Assembly: GCA_025084515.1 (NCBI GenBank)
Contig: JAJAGP010000279.1
Coordinates: forward strand, 455,394 to 519,393
DNA: 64,000 nt
Reading direction: 5' to 3'
From: Ancistrus triradiatus
Taxonomy: Eukaryota > Chordata > Actinopteri > Siluriformes > Loricariidae
Shown here: positions 9,051 to 22,882 of the stretch, one piece after another
How the letters are laid out: each line of letters begins with the position of its first letter
Position numbering within the stretch: position 1 is the first letter of the stretch
The notes under the pieces: model-generated
Seen by the model: the letters and a program-made list of their open reading frames with translations, nothing else
Told to the model about the DNA's origin: nothing
Databases searched by the model: none
Program-made: the position numbers and the translations under genes

Positions 9051-12000
9051 TATAGCACACATATGATACTTGTGACATAAAGTATCATAGCAGAATGAGT
9101 ACAGATATATATACAATAAACAAAGCTACCAAAGGTAAGTCACAAGTATCAGTAACCTTTGTCATGTATGCTTGTATGAATACTTGATTCATAGTCCATG
9201 TGTTTCTTCACTGTTTTAAATGGCATGCAGCATTGCTACACATGTATGGATGAAAGTGTTTCATTTATACATCCTGTTCTCACCTGTATGTTTTATGCAA
9301 AACAGAATGAACTATTAACAGAAATGAATATTAGCAGAATTATTGACAGCTTGTTAAAAGGATGTCACGTGTTATAACTGAGTTCAATCACTCACACACC
9401 CACAGATCATAAAGGTGCATCAATTACCTGCATACCAGCGCTGCTGAATATCACTGCTGAAGCGTCGACCTCCCGGTCGTGTTAGCTCACTGTCTGCTCC
9501 CTGCTGTCATGATGTCACACGGTGCTCACAGTTTTCTAATTATCTTTACCACCATTCTTTCCTTTTCTATGCCCCTCACTCCCTGTCTCCCTCACATGCC
9601 TGTGGATGTTATCTCGATTTGGAGTGCTTGGTTCGACTCTTGTTAGACATTTAACGTCTAAGACAAGATGCACCCTGCTGATGAGAAGAGCTCCAGGATG
9701 CTGAATCATTCATGGCCGAGTCGCAGGTACACTTGCACTCAGCTGAGCAGCCACTGCCCCACCGTGTGTAACACAAGGCTCCAGAAACTCGAACCCTAAC
9801 CCCCCACCACCACCACCATCTCCGTCTCCATCCCACCATATCTCCTTCTACCTGTACACAGGATAACAGTGCCAGGGTCCGGTTACTGATCTTTGATTAG
9901 GTGGATCTTTTTTCAGATAATTACAAACCACTAAGCAGGGCAGGCGCATGCCATGTTCGGAGCCAAATGAAGCCCATTTTGTAAAGTATGCAATCACTAT
10001 AAGGATTTCACTCAGAGAAAGTGATGCAGAATTTTTTATTTGAGCTGGTGGCTTTTATGCACACAAAACACAAAAACACACATTGACTTTCCCCTTGGTT
10101 TTGAAAAGACAGCCATCACAAAGGTCCACCATCCATATGATACAATGTTGGAAATACCCTTAAAAACATCAGCATATTTTGTGTTGGTTAAAAACTGACC
10201 ATTGTTGAGTCTAATTCTTCTAAATTCCTAAATAAACTGAACCTGTATCATCCAGCACAGACTTTACGATTAAGACTCAGGAAAATTAAGACTCTAATTG
10301 TCAGGAACTGGTAAACATGGCGTAAACTGATCTAGTGAGGTCAGGCTAGCACAAGATAGCCTTATAAATATTCAGAGCCCTAATTAGTCTTCCTTAAGGC
10401 ATGTTTTGGTTAATTCTTAATTCATTAGAGCAAATGAAGACTCTGGGTAAGTGCATGTAGAAATGACTGAGCAACACAAACCGTTAGCGAAACAAAATCA
10501 AGCTAAAGGTGCAGCATGTAAGTTTTTGTTAAAAGTTTGAGTTCTTGAGTAAGATGAGTCCTAAATGGTTTCAATAGCTTGAACAACATTGTGATGAATA
10601 CAGCTTGCCTCACAACACAATCATATTCATGGCTCTGATTAAAGACAGTGTTGGGAAGCTTTTGTTAACAGAGATATTAAAAGAAGAGATGTTTGAAGAT
10701 GGGAGATACCCCATATATTCGACAAAAAGAGCTAAAATCTGTAAGCTATGCATCATAAAGACCGAGCTCCAACCCAAAGGTAGCCTCTAGTCCAGGAAAA
10801 CAATATTAAGCGTAACCAAGATTATTGGTGCTGGGAACTATTTGTCTAGACTTTGTGCATGGTAAGCACACACCCTGAACAACTTCAGAGTGCACCATAG
10901 GTGGGATACCAACCAGGGTGTTCCAACATAACACTGAGCCACTCTGGTTCATATCCAACCTCTGGCAAGGCAAGGTTTAACTTACATTTCAAAGGTGTGT
11001 TCAGATTTCTGGTGCTGTTAAGTTCCTGCTAAGACATGGTTTCAGTTGCGTTCATAGTTGGCTCATCCTCAGGATCCTGGTTTTAGGAGGCATGTGTCCA
11101 TTGTCCCCTGTATATAGGTCTCAGGTACCAAAACATCAGTACTGCCATTCTTGTGAATTGTCCAGCCCACATGTTGGATTTTCCCATGAGCAGGATGATA
11201 CCTGGCACTCTCCTGTGACTCTCTTGATGTATATATGTAGATGTGTTCTACTTAGGCGTGTCCTAATGGATATATTTAATATAATTTAACTTAATATCAT
11301 TTGTCATTTCTTCTGGCTTATTCTTCTTTTTGTCATGCACCAATACACCTAAACAAATTCCTTGTTTGTGAAAACTTACTTGGCAATAAACCTGATTCTG
11401 ATTCTGATTCACTAGAGGCTCCAGAGTCTCAGCTGAACTCAGTACTGATAAGATATTAGTTAACATTACTGACTTATAACATGTTTCAGGTGAATAGCTA
11501 ATATTGGTTGCCTAGTTTGCTGTCTGGAAAATTCTCTCCCATTACTATATGCTAGATTTGGTTTTTTTAATCTGCAAGTTAGAGTGCCTTTTCTGTAACT
11601 AACTGCTTAGATGGTCCCCAACCTGGGGCCAAACAACAAGGGATGCACAAAGCTGCTCTGAGGTGCTCCGAGTTTGTCAAAATACAATTTGCACATGTTA
11701 AATAGAATTAAAATAACACACTCGCTAGAAACCAGAGATATTGAAAGAAGAGATGGGAGAAACCCCAAAACTTCAGAAGAAAAACCAGAATTCTTTAATC
11801 TGCAGAAACAAAAGAGTGTCAAGCCAAGCTACAACCTAAAAGGTAGCCACTGGTGAGGTGGAAACATCCAGGAAACACACATGAATTGTAACCTAGCCTT
11901 TTGTGCAAGGGAACCAACTTATCAGCAATTGGCATGGTTCCAATCCTGGGGTCCAAACATCACAGCAAGGTTTTGTCTGCTCTGAGGTGCTCTGAGTTTG

Positions 12001-13519
12001 TCAAAAAATAATTTGCACATTCTAAATAAAATGAAAATTACACACTCACTAGAAAATAAAATATAAAATTACTTACAAATATATGTAATAAGCTGTCATT
12101 AATTAAGCCAAAATTAATCAAAGGGAAATAGCTATAAAAGGAACACAAGACAAAGGAAAAAAGATATAATTTATGTTAATTTTTGGCAATAAAGATTATC
12201 AATTAATCACTTTATTTTGTTTTGGTCTGTTTATGTGCAAGCTGGGGGCGCAGCTTTTCTTAGATACTTAGGGGGGTTCCAAGGAAAAAAAGTTTGGGAA
12301 AGCTATTGCACCGACTTGCAATGTAATGTTAAGCTAACTCTTTTTCCTAGTACTATAGTTAAACCACAATAGCTTGGATTGTATAATTGTAAGTCGCTCT
12401 TGAAAAGGCAGTCTGCTAAATGTAAATATATTCCACAATTATTACAATGGAAGCACATAATTATTTCACGAAAACATGTTTCTGAATATTTCAGCGCTCC
12501 TTGAATGTCTTTTGACCTGTGACAAAAATCAGATTCGTGCAGAGAGGCAGGCATAACACTTTTCTATTACAACCACAGAGGACCTAAAGCCCACATACTG
12601 TTACATACTGCTGTTTAGATTTAATTACAGAATAACCAAAGTTAGTACTGATATATTTGTAACCAATTCATAAGACAAGAAAGAAGTAAAGCTCTATTTG
12701 CTCACCATATTTACTCCAGGTTGGTTCAAGGTCATGACTTGTGAGGGTGGATTTGTATAACTTTTTCACAAATCTCAGCTCTTAAAATGCTAAAATTGCT
12801 GCTTCTACAATGATATCTTGACTTAAGTACAGCACCTCCCAAATATAATCCAGTGCTGAGTCTATATAGAAGTTTTTATTCCAGGTATTACAATGCAACA
12901 ACATAAATTACTCCTTTAAATAGCTTTAATCTGATTTCTTATCATAGAACATAGGTAATACACAACAAAACCCCGATGTCAAAGCTGAGCCAATAAAATT
13001 AGGTAAAGGTTAAAACCCATATAAAAAAATGAATTTATTTAATCTTGAAATGCTGTGCTTTCCTACCTTGGAGATCATCCTCTGATATGAAGTAGGCATG
13101 ATGTTTCTGTCTGGTCCAGTTCAGAATGTTAGATGAGGCTCAGGCAGTAGAAGTGATGCAGAAGCATGGATGGCTGTGTCCAGCTCAGAGAAGAAAGCAG
13201 GTCTCTAAAGTGCTGAATTGGGACATGGCTCGCTCTGCTGTTAGCACCTGGATTTATGGACATCCCACAATGCAACAGCCTATGCGAAAGGGGTGTCATT
13301 GTCCTCATTTTTGAAGGCTGGCCTCATTCCCGAATGCTCAGGGCACACTACAGTTGGTTGTGGTCTAAATTCAGAATGCAACATTATTTTTTGAGGCAGC
13401 AGAGTTGCCTCATGGTGGATAAGTCACTTTTTTGTATTACAGCCTGTATTACATCACTTTTTATTTATACATTTTGCCTCACCTCATTCAAGTAATTAGG
13501 AAAAAGGCAGCAAGTCAAA
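9051..13519. other. Intergenic, AT-rich, no gene seen
   Basis: No conserved coding frame is recognisable. It contains a SINE tail at 12370-12425 (TTGTAAGTCGCTCTTGAAAA...CTGCTAAATG). Two related repeat blocks lie near 10665-10800 and 11730-11860, sharing AGAGATATTRAAAGAAGAGATG and CCAARCTMCAACCYAAAGGTAGC. A further pair lies near 11645-11730 and 11965-12060, sharing CTGCTCTGAGGTGCTC and GAGTTTGTCAAAA. Confidence 0.6.
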
Positions 13520-14170
13520 GTCCTGAAAGCGTGTTTAGGTCATGACTCGGACTTGGCCACTCAAGGACATTCACCTTCCTGTCCTTAACTTGTTTTTTGG
13601 CTAGGTCTTTAGGGCCATTGCTGTGCTGAAAGGTGAACCACCTGCTCCTCTCCAGCTGTCTAGGTGAGGGCCACAAGTTGTCTTCAAGAATTTGTGCATA
13701 CTTCCATATTCCGTTCAATCTTAATTGCCCAGTCACCACTCAAGAAGAACATCCCCACAATATAATATTGCCCACAACATGCTTCACAGTAAGTAAAGTG
13801 ATATTGGGTGATGTGCTGTGCCTGGAATTTGCCAAACAAAGTGATTCAATTTCAGTCCAGAAAGTTCAATCTTAGTCTCTTCTGACCGTAAAACCTTTCA
13901 TCACATGGCATTAGAAGTTCAGACGATTCTCAGTGTGGTTCTTTTTCAGAAGAAGCTTCTTTCTTGCCACCCTTCCATACAGACCAGCTTTTTATAAAGC
14001 CTGTGAGATTGTTGTCACACACACAGACCAACCAATCTCAGCCATGCAGACAGAGTTGCCGCTGGCCGATTGGTAGCTTCTCTAATTAGTATCCATGGTG
14101 TCAGTGTGTCATACACTTTCCACTTCTTAATATTGCTCTGAAGGGTACACACAGGAATAGCTAAAGCCTC
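13520..14170 (-). pseudogene. Tc1-like transposase relic
   Basis: Minus-strand translation with frameshifts gives TLQSNIKKWK-like and SRFERLNFLD-like text, then KHVVGNIILWGCSS, FTFQHSNGPKDLAKKQVKDR and KVNVLEWPSPSHDLN. These are the DDE-domain motifs of a Tc1 transposase. The usual DND and SPDLNP catalytic motifs are mutated. Its family differs from that at 705-8755. Confidence 0.75.
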
Positions 14171-15227
14171 TGAAATCTTTTTAACTTCTTCTCATAACTA
14201 ATCCTTAAGAAATCTGTTTTATTCTGAAATAAGCAACGCCACTACAGTTGATATCAGGTGGGGGCCAGTTGCCTGGTGTGTGATCTGGAAGGTGACATGT
14301 TGAAGTAATAGTTTTATAGTCGTTACCTTAAAGGGACTGATCACTTATCCAAATCAGGTCCTTTACATTTTAACACTTAATTAGAATTATTTACTATTTT
14401 CTTTTCTTTTTGAGGGTTATACTCTGTAAGTAAACGTATTAACAAAACATGATACTTTAGAAAACAATAGGCTTAATTTATTTTAGTTCTAAAGTGTAAT
14501 ATGAAGGAAGGTAACGATTTTAACACGGTAAGATGATTTTCCACTCGCATTGTATCTTATCTGATTCTTATTCTAGACTCGAGTTGGATCAGCAGCGCCA
14601 GGTGTTAAAATCTAAAGTAAAACCGGTTGTGTGTTGTCTGTAATTGTGGAAAAATAACAGAACAGACTCGTCTAATTTGGTTCTCCGATGCATTTTGACT
14701 AGATGTTTGTCTCTTTTGTCATCGTTTGCTTGGTACTTTGCGCACTCGCTTAGACTTGTGTGAGTCGAAATGCGCGACTCGTTTCAGCCGAAATATTTCA
14801 TGATTCATTGATTCAGATTCACAGTAACCCTTACCCAATGTAGTTTATCTCTGCCGTGTTTATCTTTATGTTTACATCCATAGTACTATATTCCTAGTGA
14901 AATAAGTTCCCATGGGTCCTAAAATGGTTAATAATGACAGCCAACCGAAAATAAAAAAGGGTCTGTATCTGCTTAGCCTTCAGGCTGAGCAGTTAGCATT
15001 AGCAGCTAGCGCTCTGAGTTAACCAAGATTTCTGCTTTTACTTTTCAATCCATTACTCACTAAATTACATGACATTTTTCAGCAATTTATTACAAAATAA
15101 GCTTTGTGTTAATGTTTTGGCCAACTGTAGGTTAATGTAAGTGTTAATATACGTGTTCATGTGTAATAGGCTCCTCTATGACACTATATTAAACTCCTCA
15201 GTTCATGATATATTTAACTTATGATGT
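14171..15227. other. Intergenic, nothing recognised
   Basis: AT-rich unique-looking sequence without a credible open frame, RNA gene or recognisable repeat. Confidence 0.5.
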
Positions 15228-15875
15228 ATTTTTCTGAACATACTGTATCTGAATATTGTGAATATTCTTTAAACACCAGATAGATTTAATTTCTGAAAGG
15301 TCTGCTCCCATGACCAGCCACTGAAGAAGAGCTTTCCAACTACATTATTGGTTTTATATTCAGGTTCTGCCAATGTTACCTTATAAATGCCTCTGTTCTA
15401 CACATGCAAATATGTAAAATTGTATGTTTTATATATAGGACATTTCTCATGATAAATAGAGGCTAACAGATGCCAAATTTGCAATGCAATACCCAATGCA
15501 ATTCCCAACAGACAACAGTTGAATTCAATACATACAACCTAACTTACTGCCCTTCTGTTAAATATTAGTACCCCAGGAAATACTGAGTTCAGCTAGTGAA
15601 AAAAAGATTCTGAACTCATCCTATACTAATGGAATAATGTTCACAATTACCATACAAACACATATGTTTTCGGTTTCACTTTTTGACCTCAAAATGTTAA
15701 GTGCTATAAGAATGAAAGCAATCCTGTTTTACCACTAATTATCCGGCTCATTTTCTTTGGGGGAGGGGGTCCTGGAACCTAACCTGGATATCACAGGGCA
15801 CAGGGTGCCAGTCCATAGCCAGTCCATGCAGACCCACCCAGGATTTGAATCCCATTTTTCTGAACATACTGTATC
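15228..15875 (-). mobile_element. Retroelement copy A (~600 bp) with 22 bp target duplication
   Basis: The insert at 15250-15853 is flanked by an exact 22 bp direct repeat beginning ATTTTTCTGAAC (15228-15249 and 15854-15875). From 15258 to 15852 it matches 17162-17751 at high identity. Its right edge stops at GGATTTGAATCC, the reverse complement of a B-box-like motif, while copy B continues further. This suggests a 5'-truncated minus-strand retroposed copy whose 3' tail is the GAATATT repeat at 15250. Confidence 0.75.
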
Positions 15876-17161
15876 GCCATCGTAAGTCAAGGAGCTCCTG
15901 TACAATACAACTCATTATAACTCATTAATGCATAGAATGCCTCATACAGTGGATTTTCTGGGGGTCTGGAACACATTCATTCAATTTACATTATTCCTTA
16001 TAGAAAAATGTGGTCAGTATTGTATTAAGTAATTACCTTTTGTCATTTTTTTCCAACTTATATCACTTGGTAGTTTTGGTAAATAAAGTAAATAGGCGTC
16101 ACATATCATAAGTGACTGATGCCGTGCTGATAAGGGACAAGATGAAAGCTGTGCTCATGTACACAGTACATTTGAAGCTAGTGTGTGATACAGCAGTTTC
16201 TTGGGTCAGATCGCTACAATGCAACCAGATTACACAATTTATCAAAAAACAATTATTTAATAAGTGATTCATTGAGCAACACAGGTAGCACACTAGAGAA
16301 TGAAGAGCATATTTCTGCCATGCTCTACAGCATATGATAACGAGATGTCTATATTGAAACTAATGATGACTGTTAAAAGAGGCTCTAGTAATAAGAACAC
16401 AAATTAATTGGGATTTTTATGTCAGAGTGCATTCCAGTCGATCGGTGTCTTTCCAGATGCCCTGAGTAAGACGTTGGTTTTTGAGAAGTGTCTACACCCG
16501 AAAAAGCCCATTTGTGCAGAGAACGGGGACGGATGACTTGTCTCGAGGACATGATGCTGTAGCTGTAAAGAAGTAAAGAATGAAAGTGTCATTCATTATA
16601 TTACATTATTTAATAAATTCTGAGTCTCTGATGTGCTGAATTTTGTGTTTCAGTTTCGAAGGGCATGGTAAGGCCATGCAAAAATGGACCAATTTAAAGT
16701 AACTAATTCACCTACTAGCAAACAGAGGACAGAATAAGCCAAAGCTCACAACCTGGGATTAAACCCGGGCGTTTCAGGACTGACACTTTCTGTTACACCA
16801 CCATATTGAAGCAAAAATGCCTTGGACTATTTGACAACATATGGCTAAGTGGAATTGTGTAAATTCAGTCAATACGTTTAGGAATAGCATTTAGAAGGCT
16901 GTACTTAGACATAAGATGTATATGGCCAATAATCAAAACCCTGAATAGCTTACTCTATTAATGATTCTTCCTTTCTTCTGAGCATATGCTCCCCACAGCA
17001 GAAATACCAAACCTCTGAGCTTCCTACTTAGACTGAGAACCACAGCATCAGTGAACTCTTCCCATCCCCAGCCCTGGTGAGATGTCGGCTCTCTGCGTCT
17101 CACAGTCAGCACTGAGTTCAGGAGCAGAACACCTGATAACGAAGACAAAAATGACCTTTTA
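15876..17161. other. Intergenic, no gene seen
   Basis: No conserved coding sequence was found. Weak SINE-like text with a B-box complement (GGGATTAAACCCGGGCG, 16756-16772) is present. The 71-codon minus-strand open frame at 16933-17148 shows no recognisable family features. Confidence 0.5.
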
Positions 17162-17790
17162 GTGAATATTCTTTAAACACCAGATAGATTTTATTTCTGA
17201 AAGGTCTGCTCCCATGACCAGGCACTGAAGAAGAGCTTTCCAACTACATTATTGGTTTTATATTCAGGTTCTGCCAATGTTACCTTATAAATGCCTCTGT
17301 TCTACACATGCAAATATGTAAAATTGTATGTTTTATATATAGGACATTTCTCATGATAAATAGAGGCTAACAGATGCCAAATTTGCAATGCAATACCCAA
17401 TGCAATTCCCAACAGACAACAGTGTTGACTTCAATACATACAACCTACTGCCCTTCTTTAAATATTGAGTACCAGGAAATACTGAGTTCAGCTAGTGAAA
17501 AAGATTTCTGAACTCAATCCTATACTATGGAATAATGTTCAAATTACCATACAAACACATAGGTGTTTTCGGCTTCACTTTTTGACCTCAAAATGTTAAG
17601 TGCTATAAGAATGAAAGCAATCCTGTTTTACCACTAATTATCCGGCTCATTTTCTTTGGGGGAGGGGGTCCTGGAACCTAACCTGGATATCACAGGGCAC
17701 AGGGTGCCAGTCCATAGCCAGTCCATGCAGACCCACCCAGGATTTGAATCCATGCCCTCAGGACTGAGCCAACAGAGCTCCTGCTAATAT
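17162..17790 (-). mobile_element. Retroelement copy B with tRNA-like head
   Basis: The body is the same as copy A, but the right side continues through ATGCCCTCAGGACTGAGCCA. On the minus strand this gives a tRNA-like A-box region (TTGGCTCAGTCC) ahead of the B-box-like GGATTCAAATCC. It is therefore a longer tRNA-headed retroposon. No clean target duplication was seen around it. Confidence 0.6.
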
Positions 17791-17798
17791 AAGGGATG

Positions 17799-17805
17799 AT
17801 GATGA

Positions 17806-17847
<42 letters not shown>
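17799..17847. repeat. (TTA)n microsatellite
   Basis: About 15 uninterrupted ATT/TTA units follow directly after GATGATGATA. Confidence 0.95.
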
Positions 17848-18744
17848 GAATAACCAAACGGGTCTTTTAACATATCTGAAACGTTATATAGTAATAAGTC
17901 ACCGACCTCCGGCGACATCTAGCGGTAAAGTGCAAAACTGCATGTCTGTCATGCATGAGAACGCTACACATTCACTGCATTTCCTTTATATACAGTCAAA
18001 CACAGGAAGTGAAGTTTAGCTATTTCGTAATACTTTTTGCTAAATCAATCACGAGATTTTTTTCAATCAAATAGCGTTTTTTCAATATAGCCAAAAACCA
18101 ATATATAAAATAATTCATTTGCTCCGTTTTTTTTTTTTACTTTTCAAGGACAGGTTCAGGGACAGTGGTTTACAAAATCAGTTCTTTCTAAACCATACAT
18201 GCCCTATGTAATCTTAAAATTGTTGTGTATACTATATTATGGGCTATTTCAATAAATATCAGAATGAAACCATTGAGGAGAATGAATTTAGCCTTCAAGC
18301 CTTGAGCTTTCACACCAATGAACTCTTTACTCTGATACTATTGAATGTTTTCACACAGCAATCCTGATGTTCTTTTCTAAATATGAATGGTGTGGGGTGT
18401 ATGTTTTCATTGTTCCATGTCAGATGCTAACCTTGTTTAGCCCATCCTGTCAGATCACCATGACCGGGGTGTTGGAAGTCCTCCACATCTATTGCAATTT
18501 CAGTGAATATATTCTCTAAGCTGTAACAGATGAGGTCAGATTCAGACTGAAATCTGTCTGTTAAACTTAGAGTTAACTGAACTGGTTAGGGTAGAATGTG
18601 CTGAGGAGCAAGAGGAGGATTTCTGCATTTATACGCAGGTCTTCACTGGTTGGATTTTGTTGAACCTTTGGTATTTGGAGTTCATTTTAAATACTGGTCA
18701 TATACAGAATTTTTTTTTAAAGTTCAACATTAAAGGGTTAATAA

Positions 18745-19203
18745 TGGGGTGTAGCAATGCATCCCAATGCAAAAATGTCACAAAGTGCATCCTAGAGTTT
18801 GATGTCATTTAATGTAATTGCATTTTTTTAACACCAGGTCTTACCTCATGTGCATTTTAAACTGCTCATTTAAAACTCCTAATTTATTTTAGCTGCAGAT
18901 TCTTTTTGTTTCGATTTTTATACAAGAAAAATACACATTTTGTAGAATTGTTATTGTTCAGAAATTAAAAAGAATATTTTCACTCAGTTATTTAATATAT
19001 GGTGAAGCTGCATTAAAACATTTTATTCATAATTGTAAACCTGTTTATAGTAATTTATTTTAATTGCAGGTGGCTAAACGTCTTTGGTTTAAAAACTTAT
19101 ATAAGAAAATGTGTGTTGTTTTGCACTGTTGACACTTCAGAAATAAAAAAAATCAAAAGAAAATAGAATCATGAATTTAGTATCGTGAATCGTTACACCC
19201 CTA
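18745..19203. mobile_element. hAT-type MITE, complete, 8 bp target duplication
   Basis: The ends are TGGGGTGTAGCAATGC and GAATCGTTACACCCCTA, imperfect inverted repeats of the common GGGGTGTAACG family. GTTAATAA flanks both sides (18737-18744 and 19204-19211), an 8 bp duplication as made by hAT transposases. It has no coding capacity. Related copies lie at 31504-31910 and 33046-33300. Confidence 0.85.
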
Positions 19204-19243
19204 GTTAATAATGATATTTCTCCATCACTGTTAATCGCATTTT

Positions 19244-19445
19244 CATTACATTTACAGCATTTATCAGACGCCCTTATCCAGAGCTTACAATTGATACAGT
19301 CTTACAATCCAAGCAACTGTGGGTTAAGGGCCTTGCTCAAGGACCCAACAGTGGCAGCTTGGCAGAGGTGGGATTTGAACCCTGGACCTTCACTTGACCA
19401 TGTGAGGCACTCATATTTATGGTTTGTGTCGGTGCCCTAATCACC
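19244..19445 (-). repeat. tRNA-derived SINE
   Basis: Minus strand. The B-box complement is in GGGATTTGAACCCTGG (19370-19385), followed by the CCTTGAGCAAGGCCCTTAAC body and the tail that reads TAAGTCGCTCTGGATAAG in other copies. Here the tail is TAAGCTCTGGATAAGGGCGT and ends at TTTACATTTACAGC. Confidence 0.8.
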
Positions 19446-22400
19446 ATTCCCAAGATTCTACATGCTATATCCAGCACTATTATTATTGTTATTATTGTTA
19501 TTATTATTATTATTAACATATGTGCTGTTTCTAATAAAAGTACCTAATTAAATGAATACTTTCAATTGATCAGTATTGTGTTTTGTGCTTAATGAGCTTC
19601 TAGAAAGTAATAAATACATTCTGTTGAAGTTTATATGATCCACTAATAACTATTTCTTTAAATACAAGCAAGAAAAAAATGCAATTAATTGCAATATATT
19701 AAAAATATTGAATATTTTAATCATTTGACAGCTCTAGTTTTAATGACTTGTTACTTGAGCACTGATTTGAAAAACTGGCTGTTGGAAAACATGACGTCAA
19801 AAGATAAATCGCATCTTCCAGTATATCTCACACTGTGCAGTGTTCGAGGTTAACCTACTGTGAGTATTATACAGTGTACCTTGGAGGTGGCGGCGAAGGC
19901 CTCAGTGCACTGAAACACAATCCATGGGCCTGACCTGACCTGACATAAGGATCTTGGCCAAGGATAACCACTTTCACCTAAAGACCAGAGCCAAAATGAA
20001 TTAATAACCAATTTTCTTCAAGATTTTTTCTTTGTGATTGGTTGGAAGACTTACGTCCTCGAATGCACACACGTTCATCCAGAAGAAGACTCGCTCTGGA
20101 CTCGGATAGACAGTGAAGTGTTTTCTCTCCTCAGCAACAAAGGACATGAGCTAAAGCAGAAGAACAGGTTGTGTATGAGTTTTAACATTATGACTCATCC
20201 AGTGACTCTACAGTGTGTCACGATTCCTCAGTAAGAGTACGAAAGTGCTCATGTGTACCCTAGTGAAGTAAGGTTTGGTGAATTCAGCCCCAATGTGGTT
20301 GCGCCAGCTATCTCCGATAGGCACAGGAACATTTCTGGCTGCCAGTCTCTTCAGAGCTTCAAGCCTCTTGTGCTCTATTTGCTTCAGCTGCTCAGCACTA
20401 AGCTGTGTACTTCTGCTACACGATTCCTCTACTGATAAGGATTTGATTGCCCAAAGAAAAGAACTTCATTTATAATCATGTAAAAGATCCAGTAAATCGT
20501 TTTTGGATCTAATATGCATCACCCATTACATAGATCCAGGCTAATTTAATGACCACCATAAGCTAGCTTGGTCCAAAACACCCATGTCTATTTTTATTTC
20601 CCTACCTTTTGACATCAGTGAGTCAGCAGTGTTGTCTGTGCAGTATGTTGCTTCACACTCAGCAGTGTGAAGCAAAACTCATGACTCATGCAAATATCTG
20701 CTGTGCACGTCCAATACCGGAAAGTGAAAGCTTATGCGGCGAGGTTTAAACCATAACAGTAACCGTCAGGCTCTGGTTCATTGCAAGAGTGCATTTAAAT
20801 TTGGTTAATGCTAATGCGCAGACGTGTGGGAGAGACAAACAGACAAAAACAAAGATCAGAATCCAATTTGAAACCAAATTATAGATAGCAAGCAGACTAG
20901 GAGTGCAATGATGAGACAGCAATGATGTTACACAATGTACACTATGTATAAAGGCTTTCCATTTAGTCTGTCCCTAGAACTAAAATTGTGTGCTAGAATT
21001 AAAATAGAATATTATAAAAAAATTGGATTGTGTTCTTGACCTATTGCTTACTTGTACTAACATGAGGTTTTGTCTACTAGGAAGAATACAAAGCACTCTT
21101 GTAAGTCGCTCTGGATAAGGGCGTCTGCTAAATGCTGTAAATGTATAATTAAAAATAAATACTCTATTTAAAACGAGACAAAAAAGGAAACAGAAGGAAC
21201 AAAGAAAATGAAAGACAATATAAATTAACTGCCATTAAACGGAATTTCATTTTATTCATCCTAACACCTGGACTCTAAGGTGCCCATAGTGTGTGAGTGC
21301 GTGTGTCCTACGATGGATTGGAACCCTTTCTTGGGTTTTTCAGCTGCCTTGCGTCCTGTGCTACCTGTCCAGTATTAAGCGGTTAAGAAAATGAATGAAT
21401 GAATGAATGAACACTTTTATTGATAAACCGTTACGGTTATGGCTAAGGTCGGGCGCTGCCTCACGTTATGCCTTGGTTTGCACTTTGCTGCCTCCTGCTG
21501 TCCATTTGCAGTCTTGCATTAATTTGGTTGCTTAAAAATCAGAATAATTGACAGCGACAAAGCCAATATTTATGTAAACTGTAATAACTAAATCTTGATT
21601 TATTAGTCATTTATGAAGATATTAAAGATGCTTACTGGGTTAATCTGCCATATAGTGGCTCCCAAATAGTGTTAGAAATTTGATAAGGTACTTTTAACCA
21701 TGATTCATAAAATTATAGTGTTAGTATAATAATTAGTGGTACAAGCTTAAAGTATCCTGCCATATTATGACAGTTTCAGTACATATCATTATGACTGCAG
21801 TGACTGCCACTGTTGTGTGCCATTTAGTGAGGTGCTTAACCCTCAGTTGCTTGGACTGTATCAGTTGTAAAGACACTCTGGATAAAAATGTCTAGTAAAT
21901 GTAATTTTTACATATTATTTACAATTAAAATAAAATGAGAATTATGTAATTTAGTAAAGGCTTACAACAAAACTCAATGTGGAAATAGAAGGGAACATTG
22001 AACCAGCAAAAAGAGGAACTGCTTCACCCTGCATAACCTCCATTAATCAGCTTCCTCCCATGATTAGTTGGCTTCACACTGTATATATACCCCTTTGTTT
22101 CTCCTTTTCCTTGCTGTATGTTATTTGTGCTTTCCTCCATCTTTCTTGTGTTCAGGATAGCTTTTATAGCTTGTTTTTATGTTGGTGGTAGCCCCATTGC
22201 TTAGTTGAGTGCCTGTGTGTGTTTGAGTTAGTATTAGCTCTATAGCTTAGCCATATTCAATGTGTGTTGTTAGCATTAGTCCCATAGCTTAACCTGCCAT
22301 ATCTTAGTATAGCCTTGTTTAGTAGCCGTGTCTTGCTTTTTCCTGTTCATTTTGTCTGTCTTATTTGTTTCAGTGAATCCCTCTACCTGCACCTATGTCC

Positions 22401-22684
22401 GCCTCCTTGACAATTTCCACTGCAAAGCATGACAATAAGTAATAAAAAGAATTAAAATGACAAATTATAGTAATGAACTATAATATATCTGAAAGCAGTA
22501 ACCATCAGGGTCCAAGCAAGCACTAGACAGGCCCAAGTATTAAATTACCTAACAGTGCCCCCAGTGGTTACTGTTGACACTGCAGTGCATTTAATGTACC
22601 AACTGGCCAGTGCTAAGCTTTTCAAGCTATTTACACAATAGAACAAGTAAAAATGCAAATGGACTAGTATTCATTGGTAAAAGT
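19446..22684. other. Intergenic with scattered repeat fragments
   Basis: No gene was recognised. It contains an (ATT/GTT)n run at 19476-19516, SINE tails at about 21098-21150 and 21845-21905, and a short (AATG)n run at 21391-21412. At 22080-22440 there is a T-rich segment with repeated TTAGCATT and TAGCTTAGC phrases that resembles an old LTR. Short open frames near 20034-20475 lack family features. Confidence 0.5.
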
Positions 22685-22689
22685 CTATG

Positions 22690-22882
22690 GACTGTGGTAG
22701 CCTAGTGGTTAACGTACTGGACTATGGACCAAAAGGTCTAGGGTTCAAATCCCACCTCTACCAAGCTGCCTCTGTTGGGTCCTTGAGCAAGGCCCTTAAC
22801 CCACAATTACTTGGATTGTAAGATTGTATCAATTGTAAGTCGATCTGGATAAGGGTGTCTGCTAAATGCTGTAAATGTAAAT
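22690..22882 (+). repeat. tRNA-derived SINE, full length
   Basis: An A-box-like TGGTAGCCTAGTGG and B-box-like GGTTCAAATCCC form the head. The body is GGGTCCTTGAGCAAGGCCC, and the tail is TCTGGATAAGGGTGTCTGCT then AAATGCTGTAAATGTAAA. This is the most complete copy of the family that recurs at 19244, 25385, 26588 and 39060. Confidence 0.85.
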
